A DNA stretch of 64,000 nucleotides from Cytauxzoon felis (taxonomy: Eukaryota; Apicomplexa; Aconoidasida; Piroplasmida; Theileriidae): positions 1 to 64,000 of the forward strand of contig JAIQCW010000317.1 of assembly GCA_020283715.1 (NCBI GenBank), in the 5' to 3' direction. Below are positions 44,101-53,306 of this stretch, one piece after another. The position numbers and the translations under genes are program-made. The notes beneath the pieces were generated by a model. It did no database searches. It was not told the DNA's origin and worked only from the letters and a program-made list of their open reading frames with translations. The first letter of the stretch is position 1. Each line of letters opens with the position of its first letter.

Positions 44101-45035
44101 CCAATTGTAGACATTTAGTCCGTATTGATGATGGTATATGTCATAGAGATGATCTTCATGGACGGTAACATCAGTGTAGCCATTTGTGCCTGTTGTGAGT
44201 TTCGCATTCCGCAATATTAAATAAGAAAGACATTCTAAAGAATCAATTAGAATCCCAAGATTTGTAATATTTTCATAGATTACGTAACCAACCTTCCCAA
44301 TCAGATCAACATCGCGGTAGATATAACTGTTCCAACGTTTATAATCGTAGCCGTAATATTCATTTATTATAGAGTCACGTAGTAGACCACTTAATAACCT
44401 CACACCAATTTGAACTTGACGTTTATAACTACTTTGCAACAGACTCATTACATCTGGTATGGTATAGTAATCATCACATTTTTGTGAATCACTTCCTAAA
44501 ACCTCTACAGAAGGCCTTTCAAAATTTATACATCTACCATGAATATCAAATTTCAATGAATGTAAAGGTAAATTTCCGGATGATTTTTCATCTTCACACT
44601 TAATAGGATCCATCCATTGTAATTTCAACGCCTCCTCTTTGTCGAATTTAAATACAAGTCCATCAGACAATTCAGTATTGATACATTGTTCCTTCTCCAA
44701 ACTATAACAATAATTCAATAAATGATAAGATATAGATTCAATACTTACCTTTTAAGTTTCTTTTCAACTAAAAAGTTACACATCTCATCTCCTAATTTAT
44801 CACGAAGGTACCTTTGAGCTTCTTCAACTTCCTCCGGACTCATATCATTTATATCTCTCATGAATCCAACATTATCACCATCATCTCTACCCAAGTTGTA
44901 TTCTAGGAGATTCCTATGTTTAACCATGGGAAAACCCGTAGGTTCATAAATGATTCCAGGACCTTCATCGTCATTATCAGAATACAGGTGTTCTACGATT
45001 TCAAAATCATTATCCAGTAAATCCTCCTCATCCAT
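41119..45035 (-). CDS. RPAP1-like RNA polymerase II-associated protein
   Basis: Two exons on the minus strand (44749-45035 and 41119-44701) give 1289 residues. The N-terminal exon carries the RPAP1 N-terminal motif region (NDMSPEEVEEAQRYLRDKLG). The second exon begins with the RPAP1 C-terminal signature (PLHSLKFDIHGRCI) and a helical block with RQVQIGVRLLSGLLRDS. In other eukaryotes RPAP1 helps RNA polymerase II assembly and import and its link to Mediator. The remainder is a long helical repeat region typical of the family but poorly conserved. Three sense, in-frame palindromic element copies lie at about residues 320-378, 512-619 and 899-1022; without them the length would be about 1000. 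It is divergent from the gene at 45224, with 188 bp between start codons. Confidence 0.82.
41921..42290 (-). repeat. Palindromic element copy 28, in RPAP1 (third insert)
   Basis: A' and B' arms with a D array. k1, k3 and k2 caps are stacked on the B' side. Open and in frame. Confidence 0.9.
43129..43453 (-). repeat. Palindromic element copy 29, in RPAP1 (second insert)
   Basis: A' and B' arms with a D array reading STPKNEG, VQPGGTG, NLPGRTG, NVNPEEQ. k3 and k4-type caps. Confidence 0.9.
43853..44030 (-). repeat. Palindromic element copy 30, in RPAP1 (first insert)
   Basis: A and B' arms with k1 caps and no D array. Its upstream edge in the gene sense reads CTTGAGGTAAGTCC, a consensus-like splice donor. 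Confidence 0.9.
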
Positions 45036-45223
45036 CCCTAAACAACAAATAATTTCGATATAATTTTATTATTACTAATCATAAATCACCCACATATGTT
45101 TCAAATTCCACCTTACATATTACACATGGTTAGACAACACCTAACATCAGTATAAATTAAATTTAAATTTTAATATATAAATTACTAAATTTTATTAAAT
45201 CTAATTTAATTATATAAGATGGA

Positions 45224-48200
45224 ATGTATTTAAGAAATTTTCTAAAGTTATATACTACTTTTAATCGATCATCGATTTCCAGACATTCCATATCTCACAC
45301 CCTCACTGAGTCGACACATTGTAGGCAAAACAAAGTAAAAAGAAGAACCTACAAGACTAATACCAGCGATGGAGAATCTGTGAGTGAGCAATCCTCCATC
45401 CATAGGTCCGATACTTCTCATACACCTTCCGTAGGTATTGCAGACAGCTATCCACCTGAGGTTACATCTACCGTTGGTCTTGCAGACAGCTCTTCCAATT
45501 ACCTATCTCTAAAGAGTAATGCCACTCCCAGAGATCGTGGCAATAGTGAAGGTGTAGAGGATCTAACCTCAAGTGGAAAACCCGTAGCTGATCTACGGGA
45601 AGCGAAGGGGGAAGTAAATAAGGAAGCTGACGGCAGGACTGGACCTCGGGTGGAGAGCTATTTGCAAAACAATGAAGGGACCTCTGGTGGTGATCCTGAC
45701 AATATTACAAACGAATGTGAATCTACTTCTATCGATCGTTTCAATAGTGTTCATCTTTATAAAACGCCATCGAGTGCTGCAGTATTTTCTGATATTTCGC
45801 GATTGGATTCGATGACTCCTAGGGAATTAAGGGTTTTTGTATCGGATGTTGTGGAGGCAAAGGTTGATGATTTGATACTTTGGTCTAAAATTTCTTCATA
45901 TTGTATAAAAAATTCTTCAAAATTCAAGTTTTTTGATGCATTGTCTGTTTTATCCTCATTCAACAGTGTTAAAATTTACGATAAAATTTTATGGATTGAT
46001 TTCTCTCGTGTTTTATCATCACAAGCTCCACAGATGGAACCATCTCATATAGTACAGGCAATAAATGTTTATTATGCTGCAAATATCAAACCTGATGGAT
46101 TATTTCTAGAATTATTTTATAATCTTATGAAGAATGCAGATAAAATGTATGCAAAAGAATATGTTGATGTCTTTTTATGTTTAGTCAAATGGCATATCAA
46201 TAATCAGCAATTATTAAATTCATTATCTCAAGCTTTATCTAGAAACATTACTGTATTAAGATATGCTGATCTTACTCAAATCATGGCAGCAGTCAGATCA
46301 TTGGAAATCTCAGATGAAACTTTTTATTTCATCCTCGACTCATGGCAAGAAAAAGAATTAAAAATGATGACCATACAAGAATTATTAGACTCTTGCAAAG
46401 TTTGTTTATATATCCATTACCAATCAATACAACCACAGATATTACAAAAAATCAAATTCAAATGGCCACCTTATGAAAAAGCACTTCATGATGAATTCAT
46501 AGAGGTATATTTATTCAACATCTTCTCCACCTCTCTTTTCACCCACCGTTCCACCTGAGGTCGTCTTGCAGACAGCTCTTCCAATTACCTATCCGTAAAC
46601 GGTAATGCCACTCCCAGAGATCGTGGCCATGTTAACCCGGAAAAACGTAAATGTTCAACCCATAAGAACAGACCTCAAGTGGAAAACCCGAAAGCGATCT
46701 ATGGGAGCTGGAAGGGGGAGATAAATAGAAGAGCTGACGGCAGGACGACCTCGGGTGTAATGTCTAGTGAAAGATGGTATTGATATATGTTTTAAATACA
46801 TATATAATATTAATTAAAACCAATAGTCTATAAATAAATTTGAGAATGATGATGATATAAATCAATTGGAGGATCCATTTAATTGTTTGGATTTTTTAAG
46901 ACTTAATAATTTATTATCTAAAGTGAGTTGAAAATATTTAAAATTTAATTCCATGTAGCAATATTTATTTGCACTGTCTAAATGGTGTTCAAATGCAGTA
47001 TATAAACCTCCTACAAGATCACAGAAGAGACCATTAACATATCAACTTGTTCAACTTTACAATTTAATAAAGTATAGCCATATTTCACCATTCATATAAA
47101 TTAACACAGGGAATATGATGTTGATGATACGTATATTGATAAAGCTATATTAAAATACGTCACGTCCAAAGGTATATTTACTTTTAGATTTAATTCATGT
47201 CATTCGCCGTTCCACCCGAGCTTGCACTCCTATCTTCGCCACTCGCCGTGGAGGCTTCTTATTTAATTTTCCCTCCGCTTCCCTGAGATCGCTTGCGGGT
47301 TAATGATATCTATTTTTAAACAACTGGAGGGGTATAATTTGGATTGACTAGTGAAAATGGAAGGATAATGGTAGGATTACAAACGTGGTTTGTACCAGGG
47401 AATACTCCTCAAACTAATATATCTCAGGATGCACGTAAGGCTCATGGTAGAGCATCAATGTTTTTTGCCGGTTTCATAATGTTGACACCTCACAGAATTG
47501 CAATGACTTGTGCTCCTCATATTCTTAAGCGTTATCATTTGCCACCTGATGTCGTTGGTCTGTTTATATATAAGATCCACGCCCCAATGGAGCTTAGTGG
47601 TTTAATAGGTCAATTATTGACTAACATAATTTTATGGATATGTAGATATTCTGGTGCAGACAGAAGGATATTTAGAAGTTTCTCTATTGGCTTCACTTGG
47701 CTAATGTTTTTTTCAACTGTTTTATCTTTTATCCTATTATACTCTGGTGATGATTATGGTAAATTTAACGAATTTTTCTGGAGTATTATTCTCATGACGC
47801 TTACAAATGGTTTATACTGTGCCTCAACATTCAAATTGGAGGGTATTATTGCATCAATGTATGGTGCTGGGATTCCATCATCAGGGTTCTTCACGTTTTT
47901 CTTACACAAATTCTGTGAATGGTCATCCATTAAATTTGATTGGGAAGATTTTGATCATAATATTTTATTAATACAATATTGTGTTACTATAATTACTTTA
48001 TTTATATCTTCAACCATATGGACGGTAGACATAGGCATGGATATACATGATACAAAACCGGGTGGATCTAGTAATAATTCTATTGATTTCGGTAATCCTG
48101 CTGAAACTGCTAAAGATGTTGGACGAAAACTTGACGATGTTAAAGGTAAATATGAAGTTAAACTTGAGGAGACTAGCAGTTCTGGCTACACAGCGCGCCC

Positions 48201-50860
48201 TGGTGGTACAATTACGGTTACACAAGTGCAGGAACAATCCGGTAATAACTTTAAAGGTTATAGACATCATGTTACTGGTGGCACCACTTTCAGTATAAAT
48301 CGCATAACGATACATAATCAAGTGACAAAAGGTATTTCCCAAAGTGATATTGAAGGTATTACATTTCAAGATAGTGGAGGTGTATACGTATATTATTCTA
48401 AAGAAGGTGATAACAATCTTCAAAGGCCATACTTAATATGTCTATCGAAGAATGGCCAACCAGCCTCTAGTCCTGAGAATATATGGTATTCACGTACGAA
48501 TAGTAATCCCAATACATGGGCGAATGCAGAGAATTTTGGTACTAGCGATGATCCAAATATAATTAACACATTTGAAACCCAACTTAATCAAATTAAAAGT
48601 GGACTTATTAAAGGTGTTACTACAGATACAGGTTATCCTCCATTAGATTCTGTTGAAATTGATATAAGTACTGCACCTACTGCTGACGGCGCTACTAATG
48701 GAGGTTTCTATAGATCTGCAGGTATAACTATTGAGGTTAGGAAGCAAACAGTTAATCAATCTGTTGGAGGTTCTGAGAGTCAATCATGGAGATGTTATAA
48801 ACATTTCAAGAATCCTAGTGGCCCATTTAAGCTTAAGAAGATAACTCATAGTGATAAGTTGATGGAGAGTACTGATGGAAGCCCTCAATTGAAAGATGAT
48901 ATGAACCTATCAATTGAACAAAATGGTGCTATATACGTTTATTATAAAAGTCGAACTGACATACGTCAGCCTAAAGTAATATGTATAGATGAAGGCAATA
49001 AGACTAGACATTGGTATGCGGCAGGTAATGCTGCCAATAACTGGACTAATGCGGATAGTCATTTTATCGGTAAAGATCCAAGTATTTCTACTGGAGAAAA
49101 TGCCGTCACTGAAACAGAACTCAATAATGCTACTCCTGGAACATTTACTCCTTCTGGTACCACTTATAAAATTAAATTAGATAAGAGACCTCTGTCTGCG
49201 GGTGTTGGTAAAAAGATTAAATATAGAACTGGTGATAAGGAGTTTACATTTGAAAGGACGAATGGAGACGCTACTGGTACTAATGGAGTACCAGAACATT
49301 ATGTGAGGTATACACATAAACCTGATAGTGGTACATTCGACTTGAATTTAGTTAAACATAATGATCAAGAATTGAAAAACATCACGGGTACAAATGTTAC
49401 AGCAGTTTATGTTTATTATCGCGGAAGTGGTCAAGACGATGAACATCAATTCCCATTGATAGTTTGTGTTAAGACAGGTCAGAATTCACAGACATATCAT
49501 AAGAGAGGGAATAATTGGGCAGAGGAGAATAATCTTAAGGTGGTTGATCCCGATGGCCTTGACCCTGATAAAGAACCTCCCACTAAAGGCATTAATCAAC
49601 TATTTGAAGGTGGGAATGATGGCCATGCAACAGATTGGTCTCCCATATCTATGTTAGCTACATCTCTGGGTTCTGTATACTTTTTCTATCCCTCCATCTC
49701 TCCATACTCTCTAGTTGACCCTGATGTTGGAAAGAAAATTGATTTATGGATCCTATTTACAGCGGCTATTCCTAACTTTGGTGTGGCTCTATTGGATATA
49801 ATTGATGGAGAATTGTATAAAGGTGAGAAATGTGGTCCAAGTGGAAAACATTGGTATGGAACCGGTGATAAAGTTACATGGCCTTGGCAATTGTCCTGGA
49901 TTGCTTTTTTGCCGTATGTCCTGTGCATTTATATATTCCTCTCGCTAATGCATTTTCCTGACGGTTGGATATCACGAAAGATTAATGGTAACCCTATAGT
50001 TATTGGACTCATTGGTAACACATTTAATTTCTTTCAAGAATGGATGGAATCTATCGGGTTTGCAGGAGCCGGCGCACAGACTGGTGCTCCAGATAAACCT
50101 GGAGAAGGCGGTATGAATTTCAATGACGATATTGCAGCGTTTAACGTGTTGTATACATATGTATTTATGATAATATCCATGGTTATCCGAGATTTATGCA
50201 TGAGAATTTTTTGGGAAATAATTTGGATCTCGTTCTTCCGGGTATACTTTATACCGAGGATGATCTACGGGAATTCGAGGAGAGAAAATATAGAAGGTTT
50301 CCACGGCGAGTGGAACATTGGATGTAACCTCAGGTGGATCGTTGAGTTAAAATACAATATTTTATTAGTCTGTGTATACAACGTTTCAATTACTTTATTT
50401 CTTCATTTGAATTATATAATTTACGATTATTACAGGTGGTTTACAATTGCGTCCAACTAAGCCTATACCGACTGTCTATAAGCCGAATCGTAAATATATT
50501 TACACAGAGGACGTTAATGTGAGTTAGAGGAATAGAAATTTCAAATCTTCAACTTTATATAGAATCCAAGGAAGGAACCAGTTATAAAATATATCGATGA
50601 AATAAGTGATGTGAATGAGCCTGAAAAGGTGGTAATAAGTGAAATGATTAAGGAAATGGTGAGTTTCACTGTCTTATCATAGGTGGAATAATTGGACTTC
50701 TGGAAATTACCTACACATTGACTTTATAACTTTATAGGAACCTTATCCTAGATTTGTTGAGGGTATAAGTGATAAGAAACCGTCTACACAGAGTTGTGGT
50801 AAGGCGTCATTTCGTTTAAAACCCAAGACTACGCGCCATAAAAATCTGCCTGTACAATAG
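45224..50860 (+). CDS. Unknown helical protein, putative mitochondrial, with a gene nested in intron 4
   Basis: Seven exons: 45224-46504, 46827-46922, 46959-47071, 47110-47171, 50436-50518, 50563-50658, 50738-50860; 617 residues with consistent phases. The N-terminus (MYLRNFLKLYTTFNRSSISR) is basic and hydrophobic without acid residues, like a mitochondrial presequence. The body consists of short helical units (MTPRELRVFVSDVVEAKVDD, KFKFFDALSVLSSFNSVKIY), the style of apicomplexan helical-repeat organelle RNA proteins, but no named domain is certain. Exon 1 contains an in-frame sense palindromic element. Intron 4 is about 3.26 kb because it encloses membrane gene 3. The downstream exons (GLQLRPTKPIPTVYKPNRK, then YPRFVEGISDKKPS) have no start of their own, which supports the join. 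Confidence 0.6.
45430..45656 (+). repeat. Palindromic element copy 31, in the helical protein coding sequence
   Basis: Arms A and B'; k1 caps doubled on the left (two TTGCAGACAGCT motifs), k2 on the right. Sense and in frame. Confidence 0.9.
46550..46760 (+). repeat. Palindromic element copy 32, helical gene intron 1
   Basis: A' arm, a short D array, B arm; k1 cap left, k2 cap right. Sense to the host. Confidence 0.87.
47209..47302 (-). repeat. Palindromic element copy 33, left half
   Basis: Outer end CCACCCGAG, k4 cap, B' arm ending CTTGCGGGTT. The copy then breaks off just before membrane gene 3. The matching half lies 2.9 kb away. Confidence 0.8.
47368..50460 (+). CDS. Variable-loop multi-pass membrane protein 3 (FAINT-like repeat member), nested and 3'-truncated
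   Basis: Intronless frame of about 1030 residues from the ATG at 47368, lying inside intron 4 of the helical gene on the same strand. The N-terminal membrane half has the family blocks FFAGFIMLTPHRIAMTCAPH, YHLPPDVVGLFIYK and HAPMELSGLIG. From about residue 750 the C-terminal half follows: DWSPISMLATSLGSVYFFYP, SPYSLVDPDVGKKIDL. Between them are three FAINT-like repeats (about 230-400, 430-585, 595-740), each with a core like GGVYVYYSKEGDN or TAVYVYYRGSGQD. The conserved family C-terminus (GDGYL..HWPT) is missing: after MVIRDLCMRIF the frame runs into half a palindromic element (about residue 954 on) and stops inside a host exon. It may therefore be a chimera or decaying copy. Confidence 0.72.
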   Translation: MVGLQTWFVPGNTPQTNISQDARKAHGRASMFFAGFIMLTPHRIAMTCAPHILKRYHLPPDVVGLFIYKIHAPMELSGLIGQLLTNIILWICRYSGADRRIFRSFSIGFTWLMFFSTVLSFILLYSGDDYGKFNEFFWSIILMTLTNGLYCASTFKLEGIIASMYGAGIPSSGFFTFFLHKFCEWSSIKFDWEDFDHNILLIQYCVTIITLFISSTIWTVDIGMDIHDTKPGGSSNNSIDFGNPAETAKDVGRKLDDVKGKYEVKLEETSSSGYTARPGGTITVTQVQEQSGNNFKGYRHHVTGGTTFSINRITIHNQVTKGISQSDIEGITFQDSGGVYVYYSKEGDNNLQRPYLICLSKNGQPASSPENIWYSRTNSNPNTWANAENFGTSDDPNIINTFETQLNQIKSGLIKGVTTDTGYPPLDSVEIDISTAPTADGATNGGFYRSAGITIEVRKQTVNQSVGGSESQSWRCYKHFKNPSGPFKLKKITHSDKLMESTDGSPQLKDDMNLSIEQNGAIYVYYKSRTDIRQPKVICIDEGNKTRHWYAAGNAANNWTNADSHFIGKDPSISTGENAVTETELNNATPGTFTPSGTTYKIKLDKRPLSAGVGKKIKYRTGDKEFTFERTNGDATGTNGVPEHYVRYTHKPDSGTFDLNLVKHNDQELKNITGTNVTAVYVYYRGSGQDDEHQFPLIVCVKTGQNSQTYHKRGNNWAEENNLKVVDPDGLDPDKEPPTKGINQLFEGGNDGHATDWSPISMLATSLGSVYFFYPSISPYSLVDPDVGKKIDLWILFTAAIPNFGVALLDIIDGELYKGEKCGPSGKHWYGTGDKVTWPWQLSWIAFLPYVLCIYIFLSLMHFPDGWISRKINGNPIVIGLIGNTFNFFQEWMESIGFAGAGAQTGAPDKPGEGGMNFNDDIAAFNVLYTYVFMIISMVIRDLCMRIFWEIIWISFFRVYFIPRMIYGNSRRENIEGFHGEWNIGCNLRWIVELKYNILLVCVYNVSITLFLHLNYIIYDYYRWFTIASN
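50231..50339 (-). repeat. Palindromic element copy 33, right half
   Basis: End of an inverted D array (CGTTCTTCCGGGTA), C arm, k4 cap and the outer end ACCTCAGGTGG. It completes the half at 47209, with membrane gene 3 between. Confidence 0.8.
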
Positions 50861-50918
50861 GTGGGAAATTATTTTAAATTAACAACACATTAATTATCGC
50901 AATTTCTAATATATTAAG

Positions 50919-53238
50919 ATGTCAGATTCTGAGGTATTTATTAGTACATTATCCATCTCTATCCTTTCTTTAGATCATTATTCAGTTCCGCGACGTCAAT
51001 AACGTCGCTTTAGGTACATCTACTACAGTTCCTATAACGTGAGATTTATGAATTATAATAATTTCAATTAATGTAGCCTATCGCGTGATCATATCGAGGA
51101 ATTACTCAGGTCTATATTGAAGACTGAGGGACAGGATGATGAAGACAAGACTTATACGTTTATATTGGAGAATAATTTAGAGATTAGAGATACTTTAGAG
51201 TCTACTATTAAAGATTCTAAAGAGATTTATACAGGAGAAGTTGTATTAAACATCACTTATGTACCTATTTCTATATACAAAATTCGACCTGTTACTCGTT
51301 GTTCGTCTACTCTACAAGGTACTGAAATTAGAATTTAATTTACACTCTATCATTTCTATAGGTCATAGTGAATCTGTTTTATGCGTAGAATTTAGTCCAG
51401 ACGGTGTATATTTAGCGTCTGGTTCAGGCGATTCTACAGTATGTTGATGTCTACTGAGATCTTATCCCAAATTATTCTCACACTTACCTCAACATCTGCT
51501 TATACAGGTTAGAATTTGGGATTTAAGTACTGAAACACCTATAAAAACGTTGAATGGTCATACAAATTGGGTATTATGCGTCTCATGGTCACCTGACGGT
51601 TTTACGCTTGCTAGTGGAGGAATGGTATGTTAAACCTCTATGTTTCACACTATATAAACCACAGGATAACAAGGTTATAATATGGGAACCCCAAAAGAAC
51701 ACCAATCATATACTCAATGGACATACGAAGGTGAGTTGATGAAAGGTTATTCGTTTCCAAGAATTTACTTCATCATTAAATATCCACTTTACAGGCTGTA
51801 ACTACACTGTGTTGGCAGCCTCTACATAATGTGGAGATGAACAACTATCCTCTGTTAGCCACAGGTAGTATGGATAATTCCATACGCATTTGGGATGTTA
51901 AATCGAAATGCATTTTAAGAACACTATCTGGCCATACAAGAGCTATTACTCAAGTGCTATGGTCAGCAGATGATCCAAAATTTTTATTCAGTTCATCCAG
52001 AGACACTCTAATTAAAATCTGGAATTCAACCACAGGACAACTAATTAAAGACCTCAAAGGTACATTTACTCTATGGAAGTTTACACATCTTCCTTAAAAT
52101 TCAACACCCCAATTCACTATTAATCTCAGGTCATGGCCATTGGATCAATACGTTAACATCCAATACGCAACGTTTGATAAAAAGCGGTCCATACTCTCCA
52201 GATTATTTCCAGAATAATAAACAACCATTCACCTCAATAAATGAAATGATTGACGAATCCAAACGTATATATAAAGAGTTTAAAAAGGTATTTTTACAAC
52301 TTATTCATACAATCATCCACAATTTTTCCCCAGGATTCCGGCGGTGAACGATTACTATCCGGTTCCGATGATAACACAATGTTCATTTGGAATCCACATG
52401 AAACATTCAAACCAATACACAGATTAACAGGACACCAGCAACTTATAAATCATGTATTTTTAAATCACCGAGATTTGTTCACATATTTATAGGTCTCATT
52501 CTCAGCTAATGGAAGATACTTTGCATCCGCATCCTTCGATAAAAGCATACGGTTTGTCTACACATACAATTATTATAATAATTCCACCTGAAGTCCAATC
52601 CAACTCTCCTTCCACTAGGCGTGGAGCCTCTCCACCTGAGGTCCTTTCTTTGTCTTGCAGACAGCCTCTTCTATTTACTTCCCCGTAAACGGTAATGCCA
52701 CTCCCAGAGATCGTGGCAGAAGTGAAGGTAGTGAGGAATGTAACCTCAGGTTGAATACCTGTAAGCGATCTACGGGAGCTGGAAGGGAAGTAAATAGAGA
52801 AGCTCTATGCAATGGAAAAGATGAGCCTCTGGTGGAGACTTATCTACAAGATATCCGAGTGAAAAATATACGGGATCTGTTGGTGGAATGAATATTCTTA
52901 GTTCAATAGATTTATAATATCTTTAGTATTTGGTGTGGTATAACTGGTAAATATTTGCGTACTTTGCGTGGTCATATAGGTCGTGTATATCGTATATCAT
53001 GGAGTTGTCGTGGTAATTTATTGGTTAGTGCGAGTTCGGATTCGACGTTGAAATTATGGGATGCCGATTCTGGTAGTTTAAAATTTGATTTACCTGGTCA
53101 TGCTGATGAAGTTTATACATTAGATTGGAGTAATTGTGGTAAATCTGTAGCATCTGGTTAGTTTAATGATATTTGATGTTGATACAAGACATGTATATAG
53201 GTGGTAAAGATAAAGTCGTTAAATTATGGTGTCATTAA
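50919..53238 (+). CDS. Notchless/Rsa4 (NLE1) ribosome assembly factor
   Basis: Twelve exons: 50919-50933, 50974-51038, 51077-51318, 51362-51438, 51508-51624, 51665-51730, 51795-52059, 52130-52287, 52334-52453, 52493-52551, 52927-53156, 53201-53238; 483 residues (human NLE1 485). The N-terminal NLE ubiquitin-like domain (IIIQFRDVNNVALGTSTTVP) interacts with the Rea1/midasin ATPase in other eukaryotes. The WD40 propeller includes GHSESVLCVEFSPDGVYLAS, GHTNWVLCVSWSPDGFTLAS, FDKSIRIWCGITGKYLRTLR and GHADEVYTLDWSNCGKSVAS. The protein acts in late nuclear 60S subunit maturation. Exon 1 is only 15 bp. Introns are about 35-70 bp except intron 10, which carries a sense palindromic element. It starts 58 bp after the upstream gene's stop. 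Confidence 0.93.
52584..52836 (+). repeat. Palindromic element copy 34, NLE1 intron 10
   Basis: A' arm and B arm; k4 and k1 caps left, k3-like cap right. Sense to the host. Confidence 0.87.
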
Positions 53239-53306
53239 TGTGTATGGAACACACTTCATTAATCCTATTCTTGTAATATACATCAATGTAGTTTTATAAT
53301 ATCGCA

